NCBI RefSeq assembly: GCF_004379255.2
Contig: NC_056048.1
Coordinates: 5,986,001-6,050,000 of the forward strand
Source: Salvia splendens
Lineage: Eukaryota; Streptophyta; Magnoliopsida; Lamiales; Lamiaceae
DNA: 64,000 nt
Direction: 5' to 3'
Part shown: one piece after another, positions 1 to 11,141 of the stretch
How the letters are laid out: every line of letters begins with the position of its first letter
Position numbering within the stretch: the stretch's first letter is position 1
Position numbers and translations under genes: made by a program
The notes under the pieces: model-generated
The model's input: only the letters and a program-made list of their open reading frames with translations
The model's database searches: none
Told to the model about the DNA's origin: nothing

Positions 1-1759
1 GAGTTACAATGTCTCAAAATGTCCTAGATATATTGATTGAATCAATGGTATTAAAAGGCCAACAGCGATGAAGGTTGACATTCATGACGCTGTGCTACAA
101 TACCCATGAGCCTCAATTCTTATTGTGTCTAGAAATGATGAACTCTTGCATCATATAGTCCTAGTTAGAGTTGTTGGATGGACTGGTCCATCCCAACAAA
201 AGTAATTTCGATTTAACCATATACATATATCACTTATCAAAAGTAATTTGTTGCAGAATTGATAGTTTGACCCATGCTACTTGCGCGCCAAAGACAAAAC
301 ATCAACTTCAAATTAAAGAAGAATTATATTGTTAAAAAATTGGGAGACATGAGATGGAGTTGTAAGGAAATGGAGAATTCTCATAGTTATGGGACGAAAA
401 AAAACACGAGGAGATTGGGTTTCAACATCCGAGCCATATCATGTTAGTAAATTCAGTCCAAACACAATAAATGTGCATTAAAAATGTTTACGACCTTTCT
501 TACTTCAATCGTAGAATAAGCCAAGAAAAGTAGTTGCGATATCAATAAGCATTGCCAAGGACAAAACTGAGTATTCATTGTTTCTACTCTCTTGCATCTT
601 TTTATGCATGTAGATTTTCATGTACGGTCTTATTTTCTCTATAAAATCATCTCAACTTCTTCTCTCATTTTATTAAAAAATCATTCAGTACTCATTTCAA
701 ATCTCAATATAGTGACAAGGGATCGGATTACTCACTTTTACCAATTTCAATAGGATGAATCTGAGTGAGTATAAATAGAATTATTTAATGGTCGATTTGA
801 TGGAGCATGTGAAGTCATTTATAGTTACTTGTTGTATTTTCAAATTTAACTAAATGATTAGCAAATGATGGTTTTGTCAAGTATTTGTGTTATGATTTGT
901 TTAGTAGTAACATTTTTATGGATATTTCTACTTTAATTATAAATTTTATTTAATGTTGTTAGGAATTGTTATAAGGAAAAGATTGGCAAAAGAATTTATC
1001 ATAATATCATAGTATATAATTTTTTTATTTAGAATATGTTTGGATACGCTAAATCAAAATTAGATTGTATTAAGTTTGAATAATGTTGATCTTAAATTTT
1101 AATGTTAAAACTTTAATTGTTTTTCTACTAATTATTATGAGTGTATGATTACTAATTACATTGAAGTGTTTGGGGATTCTGGCTTATTTATACCACCAGC
1201 AACGCCACACGGCAGTGTGACGAATGAGTTCATTATATTATTTAGAAAATTATGATTAAGTTTGTATTTTATTTTAAATTATGTGGAATCCATGTCATTT
1301 TATATTGGACTCACAAATTTGGTAATGCACGTGTCATCTAGCGAGGCAGGTCGACATTTTGCAACCGACATAATTGTTACAATATCGCTATTCATTGCAG
1401 AAAAAAAAAAGCTCCACACTCCGGCCCAACATCACATAAGTGAGTTTAATCATGATACGCAATAGCCCGTTAAGAATGAGACATTAACTCACTTGCCGCC
1501 AAAATGCTATTCATTATTTAATAGATTGTATCCATAGATATTGGGATTCTTTTGGTTAACATCACTTCAAATTTGTCAAAATACATGTATTCCTTCACCT
1601 TCATTGCATCCATCAGTTTTTTTCCATTGATAGGTATTGGGATTTAATTAATATGAATGCAATGTGCATCCAAATGTATTGATTGATAGGTTTCATATCA
1701 TATGAAGAAATATGCAATTCACTCTCATAATAAACCTCATGAAGAAAGAAAATTATCTA

Positions 1760-1761
<2 letters not shown>
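1..1761. other. intergenic AT-rich DNA, no gene seen
   Basis: No open frame here resembles a known protein. The longest frame, at 1262-1465, is short and low-complexity. No inverted-repeat element with a convincing target duplication was recognised. Confidence 0.5.

Positions 1762-1790
<29 letters not shown>
1762..1790. repeat. (TA)n microsatellite, left flank of the 4.3 kb element
   Basis: A pure TA tract ends exactly where the element at 1791 begins. A second TA tract lies at the element's other end, at 6080. This fits insertion into, or mobilisation with, a TA microsatellite. Confidence 0.85.
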
Positions 1791-1794
<4 letters not shown>

Positions 1795-2582
1795 GATTGT
1801 ATTCAAATCCTTTTTCCACTATTAATCCAATCACCTTTTTAATCTCAGCCGTAGATTTGTTGTGATCGGATGGTTAAAACATTGACAGATAATTAGTTAA
1901 TTTCTTAAATTTTAAACGTTTAAAGGGCATAATAGAGATTAACATTTGTAGTTAGTTATGGAATGTTCCATAATTTTAGCCGTATTATTTTATGCAGATT
2001 TCCCACTAAGTATTTGTGCAGATTTTCATATTATTTTATGCAGATTTCGTTTAATTTTTAATCTCAGCCATATTTAGCTTCGAAGGAGGCATGTTGACAT
2101 ATAAAAACAGAAACGAACATAATGCAGGCACATAGGCAAATAATGTAAGCACATCAACTAATAATGAAGAGCTTATACCGAGTAATGAACAAACAAATAT
2201 TCGATCAACTCCTTGACAATATAAAAAAACTTTGACATGATGCATGATACATGACATATAATGAATACAAATATACACATTAATGAACATAATCATTTAC
2301 TTAATGAGCATAAGCTATTTCAACAATGACCAACGGCAATTCATGCATATATGAAAATAATTCATTAACATATGAACGTAATGCAGAGATTATATGAGGT
2401 AATGAATAAACAAATATTCCATTTGGCTGTTGACAATTAAAAACAGAAATGAACATAATGCATGCACATAGGCAAATAATGTAATCACATCGCCTAATAA
2501 TGAACAGCTTATACCAAGTAATGAACAAACAAATATTCGATCAACTCCTTGACAATATTATAATTTAAGTTGTGCCGTGTGT

Positions 2583-4150
2583 CGTTGTTTGGCGAACGTT
2601 TCTTGTTTGCCCTAAGGGTTTGACAAGCCTAGGGGCTAGGGTGTAGTATGTTCTAAGTCTAAAAAATGTTGTCCAAATACACGAGCTGGAGTAATTCGTC
2701 TGGGGTTGCACATGCATAACGCGTGGGTATATTTTAAAACAGATATACATAATGTACATATTGTGTAGTATAATGCGTAGTTTAGTTTCTGTAACGCATT
2801 ATTTGTGGTATGTAATGAACATTTATCCTTACCCGTTTAGTTTAGGTTCTATAATGAACATTGTTTGTGGTATGTAATGAACATTTATCCTAGCCCCTAG
2901 TTTAGGTTGTGCCGTAATTCGATGTTTTACCCACGTTTCTTGTTTTCCCTAAGGGTTTAACAAGCCTAGGGGCTAGGGTGTAGTATGTTCTAAGTCTAAA
3001 AAACGTTGTCCAAATACACGAGCTGCAGTAATTCCTCGGGGTTGCACATGCATAGCGCGTAGGCATTTTTTAAAACAGATATACATAATGTACATATTAT
3101 GTAGTGTAATGCGTGGTTTTAGTTTCTGTAATGCATTATTTGTGATATGTAATGAACATTTATCCAGCCCCGTTTCATTTAAGGTGTGCCGTGTTTCGAT
3201 GTTTGGTGCACGTTCCTTGTTTTCCCTAAGGGTTTAACAAGCCTAGGGGCTAGGGTCTAGTACGTACAACAGCAACCACGTGATGCATAAAACAAGATAA
3301 ATAATGCATTCAAATAGCCAAATAATGTTCAGAATCAGTCAAGTAATGAACATACAAATAATGCTCTGAATGATAACGAACAATGGATATTATTGGCTAT
3401 ATAATGGACCATATGTGAACTGCAATGTATACGAATAAGATGTGTCGTGTTTCGATGTTTGGCACACGTTTCTTGTTTCCCCTTAGGGTTTAATAAGTCT
3501 AGGGGCTAGGGTATAGTACATACACATAAATAACAACGTTTAAACTGATACTAATAATGCATCGAATGGTTACGAATAATGGATATTATTGATTATATAA
3601 TGCACCATATATGAACTGCAATGTATACAATTAAGATGTGTCGTGTTTCGATGATTGACACACGTTTCTTGTTTCCCCTAAGGGTTTAATAAGCCTAGGG
3701 GCTAGGGTATAGTACGTACTCATTAATAACAATGTTTAAACATAAACGTATAATGCACCGAATGGTAACGAGTAATGGATATTGTGGACTATATAATGCA
3801 CCATTTGTGAACTGCAATGTATACGTATAAGATGTGTCGTGTTTCGATATTTGGCACACGTTTCTTGTTTCCCCTTAGGGTTTAATAAGCCTAGGGGCTA
3901 GGGTATAGTACGTACTCATTAATAACAACGTTTAAACCGATACGAATAATGCACCGAATGGAAACGAACTGATACGAATAATGCACCGAATGTTAACGAG
4001 TAATGGATTTTATTGACTATATAATGCACCATATTTGAACTGCAATGTATACGAATAAGATGTGGCGTGTTTCGATGTTTGCTACACGTTTCTTGTTACC
4101 CCTAAGGGTTTAATAAGTGTAGGGGTTAGAGTGTAGTACGCACTCAATAA
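2583..4150. repeat. seven dispersed-tandem copies of a telomere-like core motif
   Basis: Seven copies of a core of about 60-80 bp contain GTTTCGATGTTTGGCACACG, then CCCTAAGGGTTTAA and CCTAGGGGCTAGGG. They lie near 2611, 2948, 3225, 3481, 3677, 3872 and 4100. Spacing is 195-340 bp, with AATAATG-rich DNA between. CCCTAA directly abutting GGGTTT resembles two plant telomere-type hexamers head to head. Confidence 0.75.
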
Positions 4151-4254
4151 TAACAACGTTTAAACTGATACATGCATCGAATTTTTGTTCGTTATTGGAT
4201 TCTATAACACTTAATTACTCTAATAACTGTGCGGTTAACTCATTGAAGTACTCA

Positions 4255-4425
4255 TCAGCCCGTTGATAGTTCGTATTTCCTACAACAATCAAAATAATGA
4301 CAACTACTATCTGGTGCCTTCAGCTTCTCCATGTTATTCAAGTAAGAGCACCAAGTGTCTATAATGACCGGGCTGACAGCTTTGAACGGTTCCAACGAAA
4401 GGAACTCACTCTGCACCGTTTGTTT
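4255..4425 (-). pseudogene. short protein remnant, possibly Ulp1/C48 protease-like
   Basis: Read on the minus strand, a frame of about 57 codons runs between stops. It contains EFLSLEPFKAVSP, then VIIDTWCSYLNNMEKLKAP. The SL.P...VID.W..YLN..E pattern resembles the region leading into the catalytic core of plant Ulp1-type peptidases carried by some MULEs. It has no start codon and no catalytic His-Asp-Cys, so it is at best a fragment. Identification rests on pattern memory only. It lies inside the 1791-6079 element, which is why capture by a MULE is considered there. Confidence 0.3.
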
Positions 4426-4539
4426 TTAGTTGTCCTCATACACAATTGCATCTCTGCATATCAAAATCAAACGTAATGTAAAAAAACAGGCTACATAATG
4501 CACTATCAAATCCAAATAATGAAATAATATACCATAATG

Positions 4540-5290
4540 CATTCACATATTCAAATAATGTAGTCATATTGGCAAATAATGAAGAAATTTTAACAAGTAA
4601 TGAACAAGCAGATTTTCAATGTACTCGTTCACAATCTATAACCACACCAACAACTTTAATAATGTAATCATATAGAAAAATAATGCATTGATATACAGTT
4701 TTAATACACAAAATCTATCACTAAATACCCTTCCGCTTTTACTGTATAACACAGAATTACACATAATTCAAGGATATATGAAAATAATGCATTCACATAT
4801 GAACATAATGCAGAGATTATATGAATTAATGAATATATTAATTTTAGATTTGTTATTTGACAATATAAAACAGAAATGACCATAATTCATTCACATTTTA
4901 AAATAATGTAGACACATTGGCAAATAATGAAGAGATTTTAAAAATTAATGAACAAGCAGATTTTCAATTTACTCTTCCACAATCTATAACCACACCAACA
5001 ACATTCATAATGTAATCATATAGGTAAATAATGCATTGATATACAGTTTTAATACACAGAATGTAACACTAAATACCTTTCCTCTTTTACTGTATAAAAC
5101 CGCATTACACATAATTCAAGGATATAGTAAAATAATGCAATCACATTTGAACATAATGCAGAGATTATATGAATTAATGAGTATACTAATATTACATTTG
5201 TTATCTGACAATTTAAAACAGAAATGACCATAATGCATTCACATATTCAAATAATGTAGTAACATTGGCAAATAATGAAGAGATTTTAAC
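4540..5290. repeat. 348-bp tandem duplication
   Basis: Sequence from about 4560 to 4907 recurs at +348 bp. Small frames at 4688 and 5036 correspond codon for codon. The unit is rich in AATAATGCATTCACAT-type words. Confidence 0.75.
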
Positions 5291-6060
5291 AAGTACAGAA
5301 CAAGCAGATATTTTGCAAATAAAATATCAATTCGAATTGCAAAATTATGTTAAACCATGTCGGAGTAAAATCCAAAAATAAACATCAATTCGAATTGCAA
5401 ATGAAAAACAAAGGCTCACCCTCTTGCTGGGATTGTTGTGAATTTGTTGGTCGTCCTCTTTTTGTCATTTTAAGAACTGCGAAGGAATCCAACGAAACAA
5501 AGGGGAATTAGACTGTATTAACAAATACGGCCGGTCGGTGGTATGCAGTTGAATTGTGGTGTGTTACAGGCGAAACTTGGAGAAAGGGTTGTTGCAACTC
5601 GAAAATTAAACTAGTACATACACATTCGAAAACCCTACCTCTTCTTATTGGCGAAAACGGTGATGGTGGCGGTGGAGTATTGTTCAGAACAGAACGGATG
5701 ACTGAAAATCGAAGGTAACAGCGGATGAATTTAAGCTTGTATCGGCGAAAACGGTGGTGGAGGCGGCTAGGGTTTGGCTGGAATTTGAGAAGTCAAAAAT
5801 GGAGAGAGAAGCTGGAGTAATTAAGGATGATGATGAATGAGGCGTGGAGTACATGGAAAGTAGTGGGTGTATCCCGCTAAAATCTCGGCTCCTCGGTTTC
5901 TCCAGATTTGAGCACATATAATTACTAATTCACCCTCATAATGCACGAAATAAACTAAATAATGAACTACGGAATGCTACTATAAGAATTAAATCTAGAT
6001 CGTTCATCCTCAAGATCCAACGATCCCAATAAAAACGGAACTTAAATCTAAGTGGTATAT
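5291..6060. other. right half of the 4.3 kb element, no gene assigned
   Basis: A minus-strand frame at 5684-5917 (77 codons) is Ser-rich and matches nothing I recognise. I do not call it a gene. Confidence 0.35.
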
Positions 6061-6072
6061 AGGATTTTAACA

Positions 6073-6079
<7 letters not shown>

Positions 6080-6145
<66 letters not shown>
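6080..6145. repeat. (TA)n microsatellite, right flank of the 4.3 kb element
   Basis: A nearly pure TA run of about 65 bp starts exactly at the end of the preceding element. Confidence 0.9.
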
Positions 6146-6149
<4 letters not shown>

Positions 6150-6236
6150 TTATATATATAAGATGTACAATCATTGCCAAATTAGTACTTTCTTTGTCCC
6201 ATAATAGATATCTCCCTTCGTCCTATAAAAATAGTA

Positions 6237-6488
6237 CTCCATCCGTCCCTGAAAATTTGTCACTTATTTCCTTTTTCGTCCGTCCCTAAAAATTTTTCAC
6301 CTTTCACTTTTACCATTTTTGGTAGTGGGCCCTACATTCCACTAACTCATTCACACTCACATTTTATTATAAAACTAATATATAAAAGTAGGACCCACAT
6401 GCCACCAACTTTTTCAACCCACTTTCTATTACATTTATTAAAACGTGTGCCGGGTCAAATGGTGACGAATTTTGGGGGACGGAGGGAG
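6237..6488. mobile_element. Stowaway-type (Tc1/mariner) MITE
   Basis: The ends are CTCCATCCGTCCCTGAAAAT and, as reverse complement of the right end, CTCCCTCCGTCCCCCAAAAT. The inverted similarity runs about 28 bp. The element is flanked by TA on both sides (6235-6236 and 6489-6490), the target duplication typical of Stowaway. It is 252 bp and non-coding. Confidence 0.8.
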
Positions 6489-6505
6489 TATCATTTTTTC
6501 ATTTT

Positions 6506-6718
6506 CTTCCGTCCCATAAAATTTGTCTCATTTTAGTTTTTACCATTTTTTATAGTGGACCTCATATTCCACTAACCCATTCATACTCACATTTTATTAT
6601 AAAACTAATATATAAAAGTAGGACTCACGTTCCACTAACTTTTTCAACCCACTTTTCATTACATTTCTTAAAACCCGTGTCCGGTCAAAGTGAGACAATC
6701 TTTGTGGGACCGAGGGAG
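6506..6718. mobile_element. second Stowaway-type MITE, homologous to its neighbour
   Basis: The right end (CTCCCTCGGTCCCACAAAGA as reverse complement) and the left CTTCCGTCCCATAAAATTTG are inverted. The interior matches that of the 6237-6488 MITE almost throughout: the STS-like stretch around TCCACTAAC, the run of TATTATAAAACTAATATATA, and the closing CCGGTCAAA. The left terminus is eroded. Confidence 0.65.
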
Positions 6719-7104
6719 TATCACATTTTCCTTTTTAGTTTATCCCACAAAATATTTTTTTGAAAAAAACTCTCTACTATTAATTTAAATATACTATTTT
6801 CTCTCTCTATCTAACACAAAAAGAACTTCTTCTAAAACCCCGTGCCATTATTCAAGTGTACCATTTATTAAGCGATGGAGAGAGTTTTGAATAATAAACA
6901 AGGATTTTTAACACACTCTTGCACGTACGTGCCCAAACGTATATTGGAGTTTCATACATGAAAAAAGAGATACATAAAAGGTTTATCATTAATTTGGTCT
7001 ACTCTAAAAGCAATAATGTATATATAGAAATTGGCCACATATTCTTTAAAAGACATGTTCTTTTAAAGACCTTAATACACTCTTTAGCATAAAAGAGGTA
7101 AGAT

Positions 7105-7440
7105 TTAGGCCTGACAATTTTTGGCACGACACGATAACACGACACGAACTCGCACTAAATTAATAGGTATGTGTCAAAGTTTATTGAGTTCGTGTTCTTA
7201 TTGTGTCCACACGATAACAACACGAAAAATTCGTGTCATGTTCGTGTTACACGTTAAGAAATAATATTATTTATATTAAAATTTAAACTAAGTTTAATCT
7301 AATGGAGCACTTGGTATTAGTATATAGTATGTGTTGTTATCGTGTCGTGTTGACCCGAAGTGGTTCGTGTCGTTAATGGGTTCGTGTCGTGTTCGTTGTT
7401 TGTGTCTGAGAGTAGCGGGCCGTGTTCGTGTTCGTGTTTA
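7105..7440. mobile_element. hAT-like MITE remnant with CACGACACGA repeats
   Basis: It begins TAGGCCTGACAATTTTT, close to hAT terminal consensus. Dense direct and inverted copies of CGTGTCGTGTT and ACACGACACGA follow on both sides of an AT-rich centre. No matching right terminus or 8-bp target duplication was found, so it is probably truncated. Confidence 0.35.
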
Positions 7441-9657
7441 TAGTTTGTTTAATTGAATTTTTTGTGAAAATGTATTTTGTTGTAGTTTACAATTAAGATT
7501 GAATATTGAAAAGCAACCCCAACTTGCAATTTGAATGACCGGACATATTAAAAAAGTTGGTGCTACTCTATGCCACTTTTTATAGCAAATGTAGCTTGCA
7601 ATAAAATTTTGTTGACTTACGGTTTACCCCTTGGCTTAAGAAATGCATTTTCCGTTGAGGGTATTTGTGTAATTTCCGATTCCTTTGCGTAAGAAATCTA
7701 TTTCAGTTGAGGGTATTTGTGTAATTTGAATTGCACGAGCTTCCAAGTTTTACATGGATATCTATTGTCGGAGTGTCCAGCTCACACCCACGTGACTAAT
7801 CATAAAATATGACGATATTTTTATTTGAACAATTTTAGGTATTTTTTATTTTTATTTATCTTCAAACGCAATTCACCAGAAATTCCTATTATGAAAAGTG
7901 AAAACACACTAGATTGGATTTTTATGTATATTTTCTAATTTTCTAATTTAGGTAATTATGTATTCCTCTGACCAATTAAATGGTACTAGTAATTTATAAA
8001 AATTAGTAGCAAATATTATAATGTGGTTTAAAAATTATAGCTCAAGAAACATTGATATCTGCAGATCGACCGCTTCAAATTTTAGGATGTCAAATATTTG
8101 AATTGGAACATTTGTACAACTATTTTATGTGTTGTTTTATTCATTTGATAAAGTTGTTGTTTTAGAAACTTCTTCGGTTTAAGTGGTAGTACTAACACTT
8201 GTTTATTCGGAAACATAAGTGATGGAGAAAATAATTATAATAATAGCTATTTTGAGTTGAAATGTACTATATGCAAATTAGAAGCAACGTAGAAAACAAG
8301 TACTCCATTTTAGTTGGCGTGCATATACTAATAGGAACACTTATGGAATAGTTGTTTATAAATAAATTTCCATCTTCACTTTTCGACATTGTTAAGATTG
8401 GTATGGTGGACCAAGAATATTTTATTTGTCCTCTCAAAGATACTCAAACAAATATTTTTCTCTCACGATATATAGATATAAATAAAATGTCTCGCCTTTA
8501 ATATTCATGTCTTCTTTATTAAAGGAAAAAGAAAAAAAAATGGTGCTTAGTTTGCAAGCCTTAGCGCTTAGCCTACAAGAATTGAGCTTTATAATAGCAA
8601 CTCCAAAATTTGGACCAATGTGGCCCATAAATTTCTGAACATATTATCAAGCCCATATTCAGAAGTAACACAAATCATTACAATTCTAATATGGGGCCCA
8701 AATTATAAATATCTCCGAATATTAAACAAATTTGAAATTTTGAAGGCTATTGGCAAAGCGCCTTTGGATATAAATATGGTGTTTTTTGTGAAGGCTGATT
8801 AAGGAATAAAAGAAAAGGTCGTTAATTCATAATAAGTTTTCGTTTATCAATAAATTCATGAAAAATTAGGCGCGACAATGATTAGAATTAAATCTTTCAT
8901 TTTCAGTTTATTTCCTAAAATCTAACCTGGATCTGTTGTCGATTGTGGTTGGATATGACATATTTTTACCAGGGGCTTATACATTTATATCTCTTGTTAT
9001 GTTGCTCTTGTGTTTGTTTTAGTGTAGGATAGTAAACATGTTTTGCTTTGTTTGATTTTCTTGATCATCCTCTGCTGATCTTGTAGTTCCCTTATGAGGA
9101 GTTTGAGCATTTGGCTTTGTGCATAAAAGAGATAGACTCGTTGCCATGCACAATTGAACGAAACATAGGAACCTCGTAATTATTTTTAAGTGATAATTAA
9201 AAAAAATATAGCTTATTATTTTGTTTTAGTAGATATAATTATATTTGTGTAGATTGTTGAAAGAAATGAGGATGTTTTGTTAAATTTTGGTTTATCCTGC
9301 AACTTCAAAAATTTGAAAGAATGAGGATGTTTTATTAAATTTTGGTTTATCCTACAACTTCAAAAATAGACGGAAAACTAATGAAATTTGGATTTACTCC
9401 CAATTATTCCACGATGAAATATTCAGTCGCATGCGTGTTATATATTGTTGAAAATTTGCACTATTTCATTATAAACTAGAAAATTAATACTTATATTTGC
9501 GTGTTTGTACTGGTTATATAAGAAATGTGAAAATGGAATATACTACATGTGTCCAGTGATATTCGTCTCTTGTTGACTTAGGTTTAAGAAATGGAACAAT
9601 CGGTCACATATTATTCGACGGAGAGTGTAATTGGTTTGTCCGGCCTATCGAACGTAT
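7441..9657. other. intergenic, no gene seen
   Basis: Only short shadow frames occur here. A local 55-bp tandem duplication sits at about 9266-9375 (the ATGAGGATGTTTT words at 9266 and 9321). Confidence 0.45.
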
Positions 9658-9666
9658 TTCATAATT

Positions 9667-10196
9667 GAGAGAACATCTTTTTAGGTTCATGAACTTTGCA
9701 AAAGTATCATTTTAGGTCCGTGAACTTTGAAAATATCATTTTAGGTCCGTCAACTACAAATTAATAACATTTGAGGTATTTTAGAGTTTTTTCTGGCTAA
9801 AATGTCCTTGAGGAGATGAGAACAGATCAAATGCAGCGCATCGAGTACCATGGGCAATGGATAAAGACATATGATTACCCGGTTCCACCAGTCATTAAGG
9901 AGACAATTGAGCTGGAGTCTAAGCATGTATCATCTTGGCTACCAATATGGAATGGTGTCGAATCGTTTCAGGCGTTGGGTCCAGCGGGTCAATATATAGT
10001 GTCGGGTCCAGCGGGTCAACTTATAGTGAATTTGCCCTTTGAAGGGCTTAAGGGCATTTTTGCTAGAAAAAAAAAGGTCTAAAATACCTCAAATGATATT
10101 AATTTGAAGTTGACAAACCTAAAATGACATTTTCAAAGTTTACGGACCTAACTTGATACTTTAGCAAAATTCATAGACATAGAAAGATGTTCCCTG
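9667..10196. mobile_element. non-autonomous MULE-type element with long TIRs
   Basis: The terminal inverted repeats are about 130 bp. The left begins GAGAGAACATCTTTTTAGG, and the reverse-complemented right begins CAGGGAACATCTTTCTA. Both continue through GAACTTTG, AAAGTATCA and TTTGAGGTATTTTAGA. A 9-bp direct repeat, TTCATAATT, flanks it at 9658-9666 and 10197-10205. A 9-bp duplication plus long TIRs is diagnostic of Mutator-like elements. The 530-bp body holds a transposase scrap. Confidence 0.8.
9816..10080 (+). pseudogene. fragment of a Mutator-like transposase
   Basis: An 88-codon frame inside the MULE contains WLPIWNGVESFQ followed by GPAGQLIVNL. In MULE transposases a WNG...F.V.GP..QY.V(N/D)L string lies just before the CCHC SWIM zinc finger. 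Here the finger and the upstream DDE catalytic core are absent. A short GPAGQ(Y/L)IV stretch is duplicated. The frame runs on into the right TIR, so its last codons (ARKKKV) are terminal repeat and not protein-derived. It has no independent function that I can support. Identification is by motif pattern only. Confidence 0.5.
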
Positions 10197-10205
10197 TTCA
10201 TAATT

Positions 10206-11001
10206 TTATGTCAAAACGTTTGGATTTGGGTAATGATTTTATGTCTAAAAGCCTTTAATTAATTGTATTGGATTTTCGATGTTCTGAAAATTATGTTCGA
10301 CCCTACCTACAATTGTCAACCAAACAAAAAGGGCAATAGAAAAAAAGAAGCCGAAGATATACCCACCAAATTTTGATCCACTAAAGATCTTTTATCGAGA
10401 ATTTCCCACCAGTCTCCAAAATAGCGTCAACAATGGAAATGAGTTGAACCCATTGGATTTTGTCATTTTCAGAACATTCGACAAAATTTTATTATGTATT
10501 CGAAAATAATTCAAAATATATGTTTTTTTTTTCTTTTTTAAATACTCTATTAGTTCCTTATTAATTGAGACATTTCTTTTGAATATGGAGATTAAGAGTA
10601 ATGTGTTAAATTGATAGTGATTGGTGAATAAATTAAGACTATCTAAATGGTACACTAAAACCTTAAATGATGAGATAGGTAATTAGCTTCAATGGTACTA
10701 AAAAATCAGTCTCATATTTGGAGGAAAATCATATTTGATGTGACATTTACACTAACATATGATTGAATTTAGTGTAAATGATTGAAGATACTCTAAGAGA
10801 GAAGAAAGTAAGAGAGTATGATAATTTTTAATTAAAAAATGATTCAATTATCTTGAGATTTTCTAAAATAAAAAAACGACTCAATTAATAAGCACCGGAT
10901 GGAAGGAGTATAAATGAGCGACAACATATTATCTGGCAAATCAACCTCAACTCATTTCAAGGTCCAGAATATATTAGCAGACATGAAATGCACCCTTCCC
11001 T
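10206..11001. other. intergenic with possible MITE remnants
   Basis: No gene is visible. TTAATTGAGACATTTCTTTTG near 10560 and CGGATGGAAGGAGTATAAAT near 10895 look like eroded Stowaway ends, but no clean pair was found. Confidence 0.35.
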
Positions 11002-11141
11002 GTGAATAATCATTTGGATTTTTCTCTCAAACTAAGAGCACCCACAATGGGGCGCTCGATGGCATGCATCAGTGAATAACCATTTGGATTTTTCTCTCAA
11101 ACTAAAAGCACCCACAATGGGGCGCCCGATGGCATGCCCGA
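11002..11141. repeat. 70-bp tandem duplication spanning the left end of Harbinger element A
   Basis: GTGAATAAxCATTTGGATTT starts at 11002 and again at 11072. Each copy contains host flank plus the first bases of the element (GCACCCACAATGGGGCGC). The inner copy has lost the G of the terminal GAGCA (it reads AAAGCA). Confidence 0.8.

Larger units (their letters stand above)
1791..6079. mobile_element. degenerate 4.3 kb element nested in a TA microsatellite
   Basis: The left end reads AGAGGATTGTATTCAAATCC. The reverse complement of the right end reads AGGGTAGTGTTAAAATCC, giving an imperfect terminal inverted repeat of about 18-20 bp. Both ends abut (TA)n. The interior has no long open frame. 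It holds two tandem-repeat systems, at 2583-4150 and about 4540-5290, both rich in AATAATG, and a minus-strand protein remnant at 4255-4425. A Mutator-like (MULE/FAR1-type) element that captured host sequence is one possibility, and a microsatellite-targeting element is another. The class is not settled by sequence alone. Confidence 0.4.

Noticed and set aside
3220..4120. Interstitial telomere array
   Set aside because: Only isolated CCCTAA/GGGTTT hexamers occur, embedded in a longer repeat core. There is no run of TTTAGGG repeats.
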